NCBI GenBank assembly: GCA_030645915.1
Contig: JAUSNO010000018.1
Span: 92,822 to 156,821, forward strand
Length of the DNA: 64,000 bases
Source: Undibacterium sp.
GTDB taxonomy: Bacteria > Pseudomonadota > Gammaproteobacteria > Burkholderiales > Burkholderiaceae_D
Reading direction: 5' to 3'
Position 1 is the stretch's first letter. Every line of letters starts with the position of its first letter. The position numbers and the translations under genes are program-made. A model generated the notes under the pieces. That model did no database searches. It saw only the letters and a program-made list of their open reading frames with translations, and had not been told where the DNA came from. This document shows positions 28,620 to 39,160 of this stretch, one piece after another.

Positions 28620-29639
28620 TTATTGACTCAGTGCGTTAGATAAAAGCTTGGCGGTGATATCAACTATTGGAATCACGCGTTCATAAGCCATACGTGTAGG
28701 CCCGATTACCCCTAGTGTCCCTACAATTTTACCATTGATCTCATAGGGAGCAGTGACAATACTCATCTCTTCCATCGGTACCAGCTGAGATTCTCCTCCG
28801 ATAAAAATCTGTACGCCAGACGCCTTGCTGGAGACATCAAGCAATTGCATCAAACCGGTTTTTTGTTCAAACATATCGAACAACTTGCGCAAGGATGTCA
28901 TATTCGATGACAAGTCCGCCACGTTCAACAAATTACGCTCGCCTGAAATAACGACTTCATCTGCCTGCTCCGCCATGGCATCACTGCCAGCCTCAACCGC
29001 AGCTTGCATCAAACAGGTCATATCGTCACGTAATTGACGCAATTCGTGATTAATGCGTTGACGCGCATCATCAAAACTTAGCCCACCAAAATTTTGATTG
29101 AGATAATTTGCAGCCTGTACAAGCTGAGATGAGTTGTAGTCAACCTCCGTTAACAACAGGCGATTGTGCACTTCCCCCGTAGGTGCAACGACCACCAGCA
29201 AGATGCGCTTTTCGGAAAGCCGCAGAAACTCTACCTGTCGAAAAATTGACTCTTGCCGCGAGGTCATCACCACACCAGCAAATTGCGATAGCGAAGATAA
29301 AACCTGAGCAGCGTTGGCAATAATTTTCTGGGGGGAACCGGAAAGATAGCGGGATTGCATGCGAGATTCCAAAGCTACTTCGTCTATCTCCTGAACCGTC
29401 AGCAGTTGATCAACAAACATGCGATAGCCACGCGGCGTTGGCACCCTTCCCGCAGACGTGTGCGGGCTGGCGACAAAACCCATTTGCTCCAGATCTGACA
29501 TGACATTGCGTATCGTCGCAGGCGACAAATCAAGGCCGGATATTTTGGATAGCGCACGAGAACCCACCGGTTGGCCGTCGACAATATATCGCTCGACCAA
29601 GGCCTTCAACAAAGTTTGTGCACGAATATCTAATTGCAT
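28620..29639 (-). CDS. hrcA: Heat-inducible transcription repressor HrcA
   Basis: A 339-residue repressor that in other bacteria binds CIRCE upstream of groESL and dnaK operons and is kept active by GroEL. The winged helix holds [21 protein letters not shown] and [31 protein letters not shown], the diagnostic HrcA signature. The C-terminal region ends with [20 protein letters not shown]. No CIRCE (TTAGCACTC-N9-GAGTGCTAA) is visible before it; an 18-bp palindrome lies there instead. Confidence 0.97.
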   Translation of the reverse strand: MQLDIRAQTLLKALVERYIVDGQPVGSRALSKISGLDLSPATIRNVMSDLEQMGFVASPHTSAGRVPTPRGYRMFVDQLLTVQEIDEVALESRMQSRYLSGSPQKIIANAAQVLSSLSQFAGVVMTSRQESIFRQVEFLRLSEKRILLVVVAPTGEVHNRLLLTEVDYNSSQLVQAANYLNQNFGGLSFDDARQRINHELRQLRDDMTCLMQAAVEAGSDAMAEQADEVVISGERNLLNVADLSSNMTSLRKLFDMFEQKTGLMQLLDVSSKASGVQIFIGGESQLVPMEEMSIVTAPYEINGKIVGTLGVIGPTRMAYERVIPIVDITAKLLSNALSQ

Positions 29640-29676
29640 AGGTTCATTTTCGACATGTATTTGAACAAATAAGAAT

Positions 29677-29694
29677 AAATTTTAATTAAAATTT
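29677..29694. promoter_or_regulatory. 18-bp perfect AT-only palindrome upstream of hrcA
   Basis: AAATTTTAATTAAAATTT is its own reverse complement and lies 38 bases before the hrcA start. Its position suits an operator or promoter element for hrcA. AT-only palindromes can arise by chance in AT-rich spacers, so function is a guess. Confidence 0.3.
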
Positions 29695-29744
29695 TACCGC
29701 TTTGATGCAATTGATCAAAAGCAAATAATCAGATTAATCAGCGG

Positions 29745-30431
29745 TTACAAGCATTTTAGGACCTCATGCAGATTGCTAACAATAGCATCGGGCCGGACAT
29801 GACTGTGCGGCGTGTCGTCCAGGTTTAACTGCTGACGATTCATCCATACGCCTTGCATACCAACTTGTTGCGCACCGAACACATCAAGTACAAGATCATC
29901 CCCGACATAAATTACCTGCTCTGGCAACAAGCCTAGTTCACTGCATGCCGCCAGAAAAATCCGTGGATCGGGCTTGGCGCAACCAAAACGATGCGCCGCC
30001 AATGAAACTTTGAAATAGGAAGAAATACCTATTTCGTGCAAATCGGCAAATCCGTTTGAAATGCTTCCGAGTACAGCATGCTCGCCCAGCATCGACAAAC
30101 CCGCTAACACATCGTCATACAAACTAACCTGATTGCGCGCATCGGCAAACACGGCCATCGCCTGATCGGCCTTGTCGACATCCTCGCCCAACTCCCGGAA
30201 AACATGACTCAACAAGGTGTGTCGCAAGCTCCACAAATCGTATTCAAACCTGGGGTTGGTTTTCACCAATGCGTTTCTGCGAAGGCGCAGCTGTTCAATC
30301 GAATATTGTTGCGATACCTGCGGCACATGGATTGCCATCCACGCCTGCAAGGTCGATTCGGCGTGTTGTATCACCGGACCGACAGGCCACAAGGTCTCGT
30401 CCAAATCGAATATCACGCCTTTAATACGCAT
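29745..30431 (-). CDS. HAD-superfamily hydrolase
   Basis: A 228-residue haloacid dehalogenase-like phosphatase. Motif I is VIFDLDETLWPVGPV (nucleophile Asp and the second Asp), motif II Ser/Thr lies in LGSISNGFADLHEIG, and the motif III/IV region is CAKPDPRIFLAACSELGL...VIYVGDDLVLDVFGAQQVGM. A helical cap domain sits between motifs I and II, which is the type C1 layout used by YjjG-like nucleotidases and phosphoglycolate-type phosphatases. The substrate is unknown. It is divergent from nadK across 79 bases. Confidence 0.88.
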   Translation of the reverse strand: MRIKGVIFDLDETLWPVGPVIQHAESTLQAWMAIHVPQVSQQYSIEQLRLRRNALVKTNPRFEYDLWSLRHTLLSHVFRELGEDVDKADQAMAVFADARNQVSLYDDVLAGLSMLGEHAVLGSISNGFADLHEIGISSYFKVSLAAHRFGCAKPDPRIFLAACSELGLLPEQVIYVGDDLVLDVFGAQQVGMQGVWMNRQQLNLDDTPHSHVRPDAIVSNLHEVLKCL

Positions 30432-30510
30432 AGCATTTCACTTTTCTTATTCAAAACGCGGTTAATTATGTTCTAATCTTGCTCACCCATGCGATCAATC
30501 CTAGTACTTT

Positions 30511-31404
30511 ATGACTTCTTCTGCAAAAACCATCGCACTAGTCGGTAAGTACAATGCCCCTGGCATTACCGAATCCATCTTAGAACTAGCTGAGTTTTTA
30601 GAACTAGCCGGTCATACCGTGATATTTGAGTCCGAAACAGCGCTCAATATGGAGCTGCAAGGCTTCAATGTGATGGCTGTGCCAGACATCGGCAAATGCG
30701 CAGACGCCGCAATTGTTGTCGGCGGAGATGGCACCATGCTGGGCATCGCGCGGCAGCTTGCTCCTTACGACGTACCCTTGATAGGCATCAACCAGGGCAG
30801 GCTTGGGTTTATCACGGATATTCCCCTCGACAGAATGATACCTTCCATTACAGAAATGCTGGATGGAAAATATGTCTCGGAAAAACGCAGCCTCTTGCAA
30901 GCAATCGTGGTCAGGGATGGTAACCAGATATTCAGCGGCATGGCATTTAACGACATCGTCGTGTCGCGCGGCGCCGGGTCGGGGATGGTTGAATTGAGTG
31001 TCAACGTTGACAATCACTTCATGTACAACCAGCGCTCAGACGGCCTGATTGTTTCGACCCCAACCGGCTCCACCGCTTACGCCTTATCCGCCGGAGGGCC
31101 TTTATTGCATCCAAACTTATCCGGCATCGTGATGGTGCCGATCGCGCCACACGCCTTATCGAACCGGCCGATAGTCTTGCCCGATTCGAGTGAAATTTGC
31201 ATAGAGATTGTTGCGGGACGCGACATCAGCGTCAATTTCGACATGCAATCCTTCGCCAGTTTACTGTACCAGGATCGCATCATCATCAATCGTTCCTCCC
31301 ATACAGTGACCTTCTTACACCCCGAAGGTTGGAACTACTACGACACCTTGCGGGAAAAACTGCACTGGAACGAGTACCCTTCGGTAGAAGGCGCTTTACG
31401 CTAA
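30511..31404 (+). CDS. nadK: NAD kinase
   Basis: A 297-residue enzyme that phosphorylates NAD to NADP. The conserved [14 protein letters not shown] motif (about residues 72-85), the [13 protein letters not shown] loop and the [16 protein letters not shown] and [27 protein letters not shown] blocks are all typical. Length matches E. coli NadK. It lies upstream of recN (49-base gap) in an order common to betaproteobacteria. Confidence 0.97.
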   Translation: MTSSAKTIALVGKYNAPGITESILELAEFLELAGHTVIFESETALNMELQGFNVMAVPDIGKCADAAIVVGGDGTMLGIARQLAPYDVPLIGINQGRLGFITDIPLDRMIPSITEMLDGKYVSEKRSLLQAIVVRDGNQIFSGMAFNDIVVSRGAGSGMVELSVNVDNHFMYNQRSDGLIVSTPTGSTAYALSAGGPLLHPNLSGIVMVPIAPHALSNRPIVLPDSSEICIEIVAGRDISVNFDMQSFASLLYQDRIIINRSSHTVTFLHPEGWNYYDTLREKLHWNEYPSVEGALR

Positions 31405-31453
31405 AATAGCCGCTGTTTTTTCCGATATTTTTACTTCAATAAATTACCTCCCT

Positions 31454-33100
31454 ATGCTGCGCACGCTTGCTATCCGTGATTTCGTCATCGTCGATGCGAT
31501 AGAACTAGAATTTTCTACCGGATTTACCGTATTTACCGGAGAAACCGGTGCGGGAAAATCCATCTTGATTGATGCATTGGCATTAGCGTTGGGTGGCCGT
31601 GGCGATGCCAGCATGGTGCGTGAAGGTGCGGCCAAAGCTGACATATCGGCACAATTTTCGGTGAATACGTCCACCGCCCTGTGGCTGGAAGAAAATGATT
31701 TTTCCGGGGAAGACACTGAACTCATCCTGCGGCGCGTGATTGACAATGCCGGACGCTCCAAAGCCTACATCAACGGCATCACAGCGACTGCGGCACAGTT
31801 ACGCGAACTCGGTGATTTCCTGGTCGACATCCATGGTCAGCATGCGCATCAATCGCTGTTGAAAACCGATGCACAACGCGACCTGCTGGACATGCAGGGG
31901 GGCTTGCAAGCGACCGTTCTGGATGTCACTACGCTATTTAAGCAATGGCAAAAAATAAGCACGCAACGCGAGGAGTTTGAGAAGAACGCCAAGAACATTC
32001 TTCTCGAAAGGGAACGGCTAGAATGGCAGGTAAGCGAACTGGAAAAACTCCAGATCAAACCAGGCGAATGGGAGGCCATCAGCCACGAACATAGCCGGCT
32101 CGCACATGCCGCCAGCTTGCTGGAAGGCGCACAGGAAGCGGCAGACGTTATTTCGGAATCCGAGCAGCCCATGCTGTCGCGTCTATCTTCATTACAGCAA
32201 AAACTATTAAAACTGCAAAGCTTCGACCCGGCCTTAAAACCGGTCACCGACGCGCTCGATTCTGCCCGTATCAATTTGCAGGAAAGCGCTTATGCGCTCA
32301 ATGATTATCTGGGCCGCGTAGAACTAGATCCACGACGCTTGCGCGAAGTCGAAAGCAGAGTGGAAATAATTCACTCTACCGCGCGTCGTTTTCATGTCGC
32401 GCCTGAAACACTGCATCAGGAATTTGCCACGCTGTCAGCGCAATTACTGCAATTGTCCGGCGTCTCGGATATTGAGGCGCTAAGGGTCAGGGAAGCGGCA
32501 GCATATCAAGTCTATGAAAGTGCAGCAAAAAAACTAAGCGCATCGCGTGCCATCGTCGCCAGAGATTTAGGCGCCGCTGTCACCGTTGCCATGCAAGACC
32601 TGAGCATGACCGGCGGCTCCTTTAGCATTGCGCTGCGCCCCTGCGAAGCGACGTCCACCGGGCTGGAACACATCGAATTTCTGGTCGCGGGTCATGCCGG
32701 TGTACAGGCGCGGCCATTGGCGAAAGTCGCGTCCGGCGGCGAGCTGGCACGCATTTCTCTGGCGATATCCGTCATTACCTCTTGCGCCACCGCTACCCCC
32801 ACTTTAATTTTTGATGAAGTCGATAGCGGCATCGGTGGCGGTGTCGCGGAAGTGGTCGGTCGTCTGCTCAAGCGCCTGGGACAAGACAGACAGGTCTTAT
32901 GCGTCACCCATCTGCCGCAAGTCGCCAGCCAGGCCAACCAGCACTTCCAGGTCAGCAAGCGCAGTGACGACGGAAAAACCGTGTCACACATAGACGGCCT
33001 CGATAACAAACAGCGCGTAGAAGAGATTGCCCGCATGCTGGGCGGCATCGAAATCACACCAACTACCCGCAAACACGCCAGAGAATTACTCGCATCGTAG
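31454..33100 (+). CDS. recN: DNA repair protein RecN
   Basis: A 548-residue SMC-like ATPase that acts on double-strand breaks. Walker A is TGETGAGKSILIDALALALG near the N-terminus; the ABC signature region is VASGGELARISLAI, Walker B is PTLIFDEVDSGIGGGVAEVVG, and the His switch is VLCVTHLPQVASQA. Between them is a long helical arm (about residues 150-380) that forms the coiled coil. All features and length match the family. Confidence 0.97.
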   Translation: MLRTLAIRDFVIVDAIELEFSTGFTVFTGETGAGKSILIDALALALGGRGDASMVREGAAKADISAQFSVNTSTALWLEENDFSGEDTELILRRVIDNAGRSKAYINGITATAAQLRELGDFLVDIHGQHAHQSLLKTDAQRDLLDMQGGLQATVLDVTTLFKQWQKISTQREEFEKNAKNILLERERLEWQVSELEKLQIKPGEWEAISHEHSRLAHAASLLEGAQEAADVISESEQPMLSRLSSLQQKLLKLQSFDPALKPVTDALDSARINLQESAYALNDYLGRVELDPRRLREVESRVEIIHSTARRFHVAPETLHQEFATLSAQLLQLSGVSDIEALRVREAAAYQVYESAAKKLSASRAIVARDLGAAVTVAMQDLSMTGGSFSIALRPCEATSTGLEHIEFLVAGHAGVQARPLAKVASGGELARISLAISVITSCATATPTLIFDEVDSGIGGGVAEVVGRLLKRLGQDRQVLCVTHLPQVASQANQHFQVSKRSDDGKTVSHIDGLDNKQRVEEIARMLGGIEITPTTRKHARELLAS

Positions 33101-33153
33101 TCATGGCCGTTTCTGGTTTTACACCTTACTTACTCTAATGAATTGAATGCACC

Positions 33154-34260
33154 ATGTCCTTCCTTAAAGAACCCGAATTCGCACATGGGAAAATCTCCAA
33201 AACGGCCGTCGTCCTGATCAATCTGGGTACGCCCGATGCGCCGACAACACCGGCCGTCAGAAAGTATCTGAAGGAATTTTTATCCGATCATCGCGTGGTG
33301 GAAATCCCCCGCATTGTCTGGTGGTGCATACTCAACCTGATCATCCTGCCATTTCGCTCCAGCAAATCTGCCGAGAAATATGCCTCGATCTGGAGCAAGG
33401 ATGGTTCTCCACTCAAGGTTCATACCGAAAAGCAGGCGCTGCTGCTACAAGGTTACTTAGGCGAACGTGGCCATGATGTGCGCGTGGTGTATGCAATGCG
33501 TTATGGCGCGACAAACATTCCCGAAGTACTGGGAAAATTGAAGGCCGATGGCTGTGAACGGGTACTGATTTTGCCAGCCTATCCTCAGTACTCTGCCACC
33601 ACTACCGCCTCGAACTTTGATGCCGTGGCCAGCCATTATCAACAGGTAAGAAATATCCCGGAGCTACGTTTCATCCGAAACTACCACGACCATGAAGCCT
33701 ACATTCAGGCACTCAAGCATTCCATTCTCGACTACTGGCAAAGCAATGGACGGCCAGAGAAATTGGTCATGAGCTTTCATGGCCTGCCAAAAGCATTTCT
33801 GTTACGCGGCGATCCTTACCACTGTGAATGCTATAAAACCGCACGCTTGCTGGCTGAACAATTAGGACTAAACAAAGACCAATACATGGTCACGTTTCAG
33901 TCTCGTCTGGGGCGCGCAGAATGGTTGCAACCCTATACCGCACCTAGCGTTCAAGCCCTTGGCAAACAAGGCCTCAAGCGGATTGACGTGGTATGCCCCG
34001 GTTTCATTGCCGACTGTCTGGAAACGCTGGAAGAAATTGCCATGGAAGTCAAGCAAGACTTCCTGAACGCTGGCGGCAAGGAGTTTCACTATATTCCCTG
34101 CCTCAATGAATCGCCAGCGTGGTTGCGTGGACTGGCAGAAATTACAGAGCAACACTTGATAGGTTGGCCAACCATGATGACCGGCAGCCTGCGCGAACAG
34201 CAAAAGCAACAATCGCTGATCAGCCGATCAGAAGCAAAGCGTCTGGGCGCAGCACATTGA
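33154..34260 (+). CDS. hemH: Ferrochelatase
   Basis: A 368-residue enzyme inserting Fe2+ into protoporphyrin IX, the last step of heme b synthesis. Typical stretches are [48 protein letters not shown] (loop), [21 protein letters not shown] (catalytic His) and [17 protein letters not shown]. It overlaps the apaH start by 4 bases. It shares the window with hemL, but the two are 19 kb apart. Confidence 0.97.
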   Translation: MSFLKEPEFAHGKISKTAVVLINLGTPDAPTTPAVRKYLKEFLSDHRVVEIPRIVWWCILNLIILPFRSSKSAEKYASIWSKDGSPLKVHTEKQALLLQGYLGERGHDVRVVYAMRYGATNIPEVLGKLKADGCERVLILPAYPQYSATTTASNFDAVASHYQQVRNIPELRFIRNYHDHEAYIQALKHSILDYWQSNGRPEKLVMSFHGLPKAFLLRGDPYHCECYKTARLLAEQLGLNKDQYMVTFQSRLGRAEWLQPYTAPSVQALGKQGLKRIDVVCPGFIADCLETLEEIAMEVKQDFLNAGGKEFHYIPCLNESPAWLRGLAEITEQHLIGWPTMMTGSLREQQKQQSLISRSEAKRLGAAH

Positions 34261-35072
34261 ATACCTTTGTCATCGGCGATATTCAGGGTTGCTGCGATCA
34301 GCTAAGACAGCTATTGCAGCTAATCGACAAGGAAGATCCGCAAGCCAGAGTTCTGTTTGCCGGCGATCTGGTCAATCGCGGCCCGAAGTCGCTGGAAACA
34401 CTGCGCCTGGTTAAACATATGGGCGCACGTGCCTCTACTGTTCTTGGCAACCACGACCTGCATTTGCTTGCTGTCGCCAACGGCATACGTCCAGCGCACC
34501 GCAGCGATACGCTCGATGACATATTGCAGGCACCAGACCGCGAAGAGCTGCTTGATTGGTTGCGCCATCGCCCGCTGGCGATTGTCGAACAAGGCCATCT
34601 ATTGATTCACGCGGGATTATTTCCGCAATGGACTGCGGCACAAACCCTCTCTCTGGCTAGCGAAGTGCAAGACATTTTACGCGGCCCTGACTGGCTGGAT
34701 TTTTTACGCCAGATGTATGGCAATACGCCGGATCGCTGGAGCGATGATTTACAGGGCGTTGAGCGCTGGCGTTGCGTCATTAACGCTCTGACGCGCATGC
34801 GCTTTTGCAGCTTTGACGGCGTCATGGATTTTATCAGCAAGGATGGCGCGCACGGTGCGCCGGAGGGTTTCCTGCCCTGGTTCGATGTAGCGGGAAGAAA
34901 GAGCAGCGACACCACCGTCGTATTTGGCCATTGGTCAACCTTAGGCTTACTCTTGCGACCGGATTTGATCAGCCTCGATACGGGCTGCGTCTGGGGTGGA
35001 AAATTGACAGCCGTATCGCTAAAAAACCGAAGCGTGATTCAGGTCGACTGCCCGCAGCAGCAACGTCCTTAA
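34257..35072 (+). CDS. apaH: Symmetrical bis(5'-nucleosyl)-tetraphosphatase
   Basis: ApaH splits Ap4A into two ADP. The protein homology begins at [16 protein letters not shown], so I place the start at the TTG 34257, which overlaps the hemH stop (TTGA) and gives 271 residues, the usual length; the frame is open further upstream but that part is antisense-free hemH sequence in another frame. Metallophosphatase motifs are [19 protein letters not shown] and GNHDLHLLA, plus VFGHWSTLG near the end. Translational coupling to hemH is likely. Confidence 0.93.
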   Translation: MNTFVIGDIQGCCDQLRQLLQLIDKEDPQARVLFAGDLVNRGPKSLETLRLVKHMGARASTVLGNHDLHLLAVANGIRPAHRSDTLDDILQAPDREELLDWLRHRPLAIVEQGHLLIHAGLFPQWTAAQTLSLASEVQDILRGPDWLDFLRQMYGNTPDRWSDDLQGVERWRCVINALTRMRFCSFDGVMDFISKDGAHGAPEGFLPWFDVAGRKSSDTTVVFGHWSTLGLLLRPDLISLDTGCVWGGKLTAVSLKNRSVIQVDCPQQQRP

Positions 35073-35079
35073 ACTGCCC

Positions 35080-35829
35080 TTAAACCACATCACCAGACAG
35101 GTTAATACCCAGACCCTGCGCCACGGCTGATCGTGCTGCTTGGGCGACTTCGCGACGATGCGCGTTATCGCTGCTAATCAGGGGCAATTGTGTCAGTTCG
35201 GCGGTGATTTTTCCGCCTCGCAAGATCAGATTCATGCTTTCAGCAAACGTCATCTCGCCGATGAAATCAACTGCGTGGTGCAGCCTGCCTTGGGCATCGA
35301 CATAACGGATAGCAAACGGCTGGATCGGCACTTGCGCCTCTATCGCCGCTTCAAACAGATTGGCATGGAAAGGCAGGATTGTTCCCTGTGGCGCGGTCGT
35401 CCCTTCCGGGAAAAAGGCAATGCGCTTACCTGCGGCGATTTGATGCACCAGGCCTTCGTAAATGCGTCTGACTTCGCGTTGCTTGCCACGCGCCAGAAAA
35501 ATGGTGCCCGCTTTCTGGCTCAGCCATCCGAGTATCGGCCAGCTGCGGATATCGGCCTTGGCGACAAAATGACATGGCCGCAGAGAATTCAACAAGAAAA
35601 TATCCAGCCAGGAAACATGGTTGGCAACGACCAATACGCGTTGATCAATCGGCGCATTGCTCAGGTTCTGAAAGCGCACCTCGACCTGACAAATCGCCAG
35701 CATCGCACCTGACCACCAGCGCACCAGTTTTTCCTGCGTTGCGCCACTGCTGAAGGGGAAAACCACGCCGCAGACCGTTAAGCCCAATGCCAGATGGATG
35801 AATACACGCACAAAATGCCAAGCTACCAT
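35080..35829 (-). CDS. 1-acyl-sn-glycerol-3-phosphate acyltransferase (PlsC-family)
   Basis: A 249-residue membrane-associated acyltransferase. One N-terminal hydrophobic helix is followed by the catalytic NHVSWLDIF (HX4D) and the glycerol-phosphate-binding FPEGTTAPQG motif. PlsC makes phosphatidic acid, although lyso-ornithine-lipid acyltransferases share this pattern. It is 130 bases downstream of pyrC' on the same strand and may be the last gene of that operon or have its own promoter. It converges with apaH with only 7 bases between stops. Confidence 0.88.
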   Translation of the reverse strand: MVAWHFVRVFIHLALGLTVCGVVFPFSSGATQEKLVRWWSGAMLAICQVEVRFQNLSNAPIDQRVLVVANHVSWLDIFLLNSLRPCHFVAKADIRSWPILGWLSQKAGTIFLARGKQREVRRIYEGLVHQIAAGKRIAFFPEGTTAPQGTILPFHANLFEAAIEAQVPIQPFAIRYVDAQGRLHHAVDFIGEMTFAESMNLILRGGKITAELTQLPLISSDNAHRREVAQAARSAVAQGLGINLSGDVV

Positions 35830-35959
35830 GCTGTTCCCAGATCAATATACTCACCTAGAGTATGAACTATTATTTTTATATCACGCTTATTACACGTGCG
35901 CTACAAGAGAGTAATTACCTATACTCCCTCATATTCTACTATTTTACTGTGCTAGCCGA

Positions 35960-37249
35960 TCAGTGCAGAACATCGTAGGCCAGATGTCCTGAGACTATCG
36001 TTGCCTTGACTATGCCGGGCAACTCGTAACCGATGAACGGCGTATGCTTGCCTTGACTGACGATGGCGCTGGCCTCGACCTTCCAGCGCGCCAGCGGATC
36101 GAATACACACAAGTCAGCAACTTGTCCGACCCCAAGCTGACCACAGGGCAACTTGGCCAAGCGGGCAGGATTGCCGGTGATTTTTTCTATCGCTTGCGGC
36201 AAGCTCACTGCGCCGCGGCTGTCTTCCACCCATTTCAACGTCAGCGACAGCAACAGCTCCAGACCGGTTGCACCAGCCGATGCTTCGGCAAACGGCAGCA
36301 GTTTTTCATCATCATCGACCGGCGTGTGGTCGGAACAGATTGCATCGATGGTGCCATCCTTTAGTGCAGCCTGAATCGCGTCGCGGTCGCGCTGGCTGCG
36401 CAACGGCGGCGTCATGCGCGCATTGGAATCGAAGTAGCCGATATCGGCATCGGTCAGATGCACATGGTGCGCGCCGACATCGCAGCTGAGCGCCAGGCCT
36501 TCTTTCTTGGCCTGACGTATCAGTTCCAAACCAGCCGCCGAAGAGATTCTGCACAGATGCACTCTGGCATCGGTGGCGCGCATCAATTCAAACAGGGTAT
36601 GCAGGGCAATCGTCTCTGCCATGACCGGCACGCCGGATAAGCCCAGACGCGAAGCCAAGGGGCCGCTATGCGCAACGCCGCCTTTGCCAATAAATGCATC
36701 CTGTGGACGCAACCAGACGGTGTAGCCAAACGTGCCCGCGTATTGCAGCGCCCTTTGCAACACGTTGGTGTCAGCAATCGCCTCTTCCGCCTGCGAGAAA
36801 CCGACGCAGCCCGCTGCAGTCAGCGCCGCCATCTCGGTCAACGCCTCGCCTTTCAGCCCTACCGTCAGAGCGCCCAACGGATACACATGCGCCTTGTTTT
36901 GCGTTTTCGCTCTTTGCTTGAGCATTTCGACCAGACCGGCTTCATCCAGGACCGGATCGGTATCGGGCGGACACACCAGACTGGTGACGCCACCGCGCAT
37001 CGCCGCCTGCAATTCCGACTCCAGGGTGGCGCGATATTCAAAGCCCGGTTCACGCAAGCGCGCGCTCAGATCGACCAGACCTGGCGCTACGACCAAGCCA
37101 GTTGCATCGATGGTTTTGTTGGCGACGAAGTCATTTGGCTGCGTGCCAATGGCGACGATTTTGCCTGCGGCGATAAACACATCGTGCAGCGCATCTATCT
37201 TGTTGGCGGGGTCAATCAGGCGACCATTTTTAATGTGAATTTTCATCAA
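35960..37249 (-). CDS. pyrC: Dihydroorotase-like protein, PyrC' type lacking HxH
   Basis: A 429-residue amidohydrolase of the type I dihydroorotase group. The active family has D-x-H-x-H-x-R-x-P-G; here GLVDLSARLREPG replaces the two metal-binding His with Ser62 and Arg64. Later elements (GAHHVHLTD, and CSDHTPVDDDEK with Asp/His) persist. In Pseudomonas an equally defective PyrC' is a structural partner of PyrB, with the active dihydroorotase coded elsewhere. Here it follows pyrB by 6 bases, so I infer the same scaffold role and predict a separate active pyrC outside the window. Confidence 0.88.
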   Translation of the reverse strand: MMKIHIKNGRLIDPANKIDALHDVFIAAGKIVAIGTQPNDFVANKTIDATGLVVAPGLVDLSARLREPGFEYRATLESELQAAMRGGVTSLVCPPDTDPVLDEAGLVEMLKQRAKTQNKAHVYPLGALTVGLKGEALTEMAALTAAGCVGFSQAEEAIADTNVLQRALQYAGTFGYTVWLRPQDAFIGKGGVAHSGPLASRLGLSGVPVMAETIALHTLFELMRATDARVHLCRISSAAGLELIRQAKKEGLALSCDVGAHHVHLTDADIGYFDSNARMTPPLRSQRDRDAIQAALKDGTIDAICSDHTPVDDDEKLLPFAEASAGATGLELLLSLTLKWVEDSRGAVSLPQAIEKITGNPARLAKLPCGQLGVGQVADLCVFDPLARWKVEASAIVSQGKHTPFIGYELPGIVKATIVSGHLAYDVLH

Positions 37250-37255
37250 TTTTCC

Positions 37256-38224
37256 TTAATCTCCGACCGTGCCGGCAACGATGCTCATGACCGCCATGCG
37301 TACGGCAATACCAAATGTCACTTGCGACAGGATCACCGCCTGCGGCCCGTCGGCAACGGCAGAATCAATCTCCACACCGCGATTCATCGGCCCCGGATGC
37401 ATCACTATCGCATCCGGTTTCGCCAGCGCCAGACGTTCTGGCGTCAGGCCATAATTTTTGTAATATTCTTGCGCCGACGGCAGCAAGGCGCCGCTCATGC
37501 GCTCATTTTGCAAGCGCAGCATGATGATGACATCCACGCCTTTGAGCCCCTCGTTCATGTCAGTGAAGACACGCACGCCCATTTGTTCGAGGCCGCCTGG
37601 CAACAAGGTACGCGGCGCGATCACGCGCACCTCGGGCACGCCCAGCGTGGTCAAGGCATGAATATCGGAACGTGCCACACGGCTGTGCAACACGTCACCG
37701 ATGATCGCCACGGTCAGATTATTGAAGTCTTTTTTATAGTGCCGGATCGTGTACATATCCAGCAAACCTTGGGTCGGGTGGGCATGACGGCCATCACCGG
37801 CATTGACGACATGCACGTGGTGTTGCCTGGTGTCATTGAGATGCTTGGCGATCAGGAAAGGCGCGCCTGATGTGGCATGACGCACCACAAACATGTCGGC
37901 GTGCATGGCGGCGAGATTGTCGATGGTATCGAGCAGCGATTCACCCTTGCTGGCGCTGGAGGCGGCGATATTGAGGTTGATCACATCGGCCGACAAACGC
38001 TTGGAGGCAATCTCGAAGGTGGTGCGGGTGCGGGTGGAATTTTCAAAAAACAGATTGAAGACGCTCTTGCCGCGCATCAAAGGGACTTTTTTTAATTCGC
38101 GATCACCGATACTGACAAACGACGATGCGGTATCGAGAATGTGATTGACGATAGATTTTGGCAAACCATCGATCGTCAGCAAATGCTGAAGTTCGCCGTG
38201 TTTATTCAATTGGGGATTATGCAT
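37256..38224 (-). CDS. pyrB: Aspartate carbamoyltransferase catalytic subunit
   Basis: A 322-residue enzyme that carbamoylates aspartate, the committed step of pyrimidine synthesis. The carbamoyl-phosphate site is [19 protein letters not shown]; the active-site [34 protein letters not shown] and [14 protein letters not shown] are intact. No pyrI regulatory chain is seen, consistent with the PyrB-PyrC' class. The start overlaps the pyrR stop by 8 bases. Confidence 0.97.
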   Translation of the reverse strand: MHNPQLNKHGELQHLLTIDGLPKSIVNHILDTASSFVSIGDRELKKVPLMRGKSVFNLFFENSTRTRTTFEIASKRLSADVINLNIAASSASKGESLLDTIDNLAAMHADMFVVRHATSGAPFLIAKHLNDTRQHHVHVVNAGDGRHAHPTQGLLDMYTIRHYKKDFNNLTVAIIGDVLHSRVARSDIHALTTLGVPEVRVIAPRTLLPGGLEQMGVRVFTDMNEGLKGVDVIIMLRLQNERMSGALLPSAQEYYKNYGLTPERLALAKPDAIVMHPGPMNRGVEIDSAVADGPQAVILSQVTFGIAVRMAVMSIVAGTVGD

Positions 38225-38729
38225 GATCTATAGAGAGGCTCAGTGTGCCGTCGTCTGCACGATGCAGGTTGACAGAGGAGGTAGTGTCGAAGAACTGGGA
38301 ATAGGCAACAAAATCTGCCGAGATCGGCAGTTCGCGACCACCGCGATCGACCAGGGCGGCCAGCATGATTTTGGCCGGGCGGCCATAGTCAAATAATTCA
38401 TTGATCGCGGCGCGCGTAGTACGTCCGGTGTACAGCACATCGTCCACCAGAATAATGGTGGCGTTATCGACATCGAATGGAATCTGGGTCGGCTTGACAT
38501 CGGGATGCAAGCCCTTTTTGGCATAGTCGTCACGGTAGAACGAGACATCGATGAAGCCGGCTTTATTCTCCAAAGCGAGATCGGTATTGAGTCGCTCGGC
38601 CAGCCATGCGCCGCCTGAATAAATTCCGACGATCGCCAGTTTTTTGCTATTGGCAGTGTGCTCTTTGATTTGTTCCAGCAGCTGTAAATACAGCGCTTCG
38701 GCGTCTAAGTTTGAAGTCATGGCATTCAT
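38217..38729 (-). CDS. pyrR: PyrR bifunctional protein (pyr regulator / uracil phosphoribosyltransferase)
   Basis: A 170-residue PRTase-fold protein. The PRPP-binding loop is [20 protein letters not shown], with [15 protein letters not shown] at the N-terminus. In Bacillus PyrR binds pyr mRNA and causes attenuation; in proteobacteria RNA control is less certain and uracil phosphoribosyltransferase activity may dominate. I saw no obvious PyrR attenuator stem-loop ahead of pyrB, because the genes overlap. Translation is coupled on both sides (4-base overlap with ruvX, 8 with pyrB). Confidence 0.94.
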   Translation of the reverse strand: MNAMTSNLDAEALYLQLLEQIKEHTANSKKLAIVGIYSGGAWLAERLNTDLALENKAGFIDVSFYRDDYAKKGLHPDVKPTQIPFDVDNATIILVDDVLYTGRTTRAAINELFDYGRPAKIMLAALVDRGGRELPISADFVAYSQFFDTTSSVNLHRADDGTLSLSIDHA

Positions 38730-39160
38730 GGAGTTTGGTCAAAATATTGTTGCAGTATCAGGGCGGCGGCCTGGTCATCGATACGCTCGCCACGCTTCGC
38801 GCTCAAGACTGCAGAAGAGTAGCGCTCATCCACCAGAACAGTGGGCACACCAAAGCGCCCGTGCAGCTGATTGGCAAAGCGCTGGCAACGTTGCGTCATT
38901 TCATTGGCAGCCCCATCGGGGTGCATGGGCAAGCCGACCACGCACAGTACAGGCTGCCAAGATGCGATCAGCTTGGCAATCGCGATAAATTTTGCGTCAT
39001 TGGTGACGTCGCTGATAATCTCTAAGGTCTGCGCCTGCCGCATGACGGTATTGCCGGTTGCAACGCCTATGCGCTTCAAGCCAAAATCAAACGCCAGCAA
39101 AGTGCCTGACAGGGATGACGTCAGCGTAGATGTCGGTTGCGGCATTGGCGAAGACGTCAA
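38726..39160 (-). CDS. ruvX: Putative Holliday-junction resolvase RuvX (YqgF)
   Basis: A 144-residue RNase H-fold protein, now best known for processing the 5' end of pre-16S rRNA. The start region AFDFGLKRIGVATGN holds the first catalytic Asp; VVGLPMHPDGAANEMTQRCQ and VPTVLVDERYSSAVL hold the others, and QAAALILQQYFD closes the fold. About 20 residues precede the domain. It overlaps algH and pyrR by 4 bases each (ATGA-type), so it is in one operon with them. Confidence 0.95.
   Translation of the reverse strand: MTSSPMPQPTSTLTSSLSGTLLAFDFGLKRIGVATGNTVMRQAQTLEIISDVTNDAKFIAIAKLIASWQPVLCVVGLPMHPDGAANEMTQRCQRFANQLHGRFGVPTVLVDERYSSAVLSAKRGERIDDQAAALILQQYFDQTP

Noticed and set aside
36668..37870. 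400-codon plus-strand frame antisense to pyrC' and pyrB
   Set aside because: Shadow of two genuine genes with strong motifs on the minus strand.
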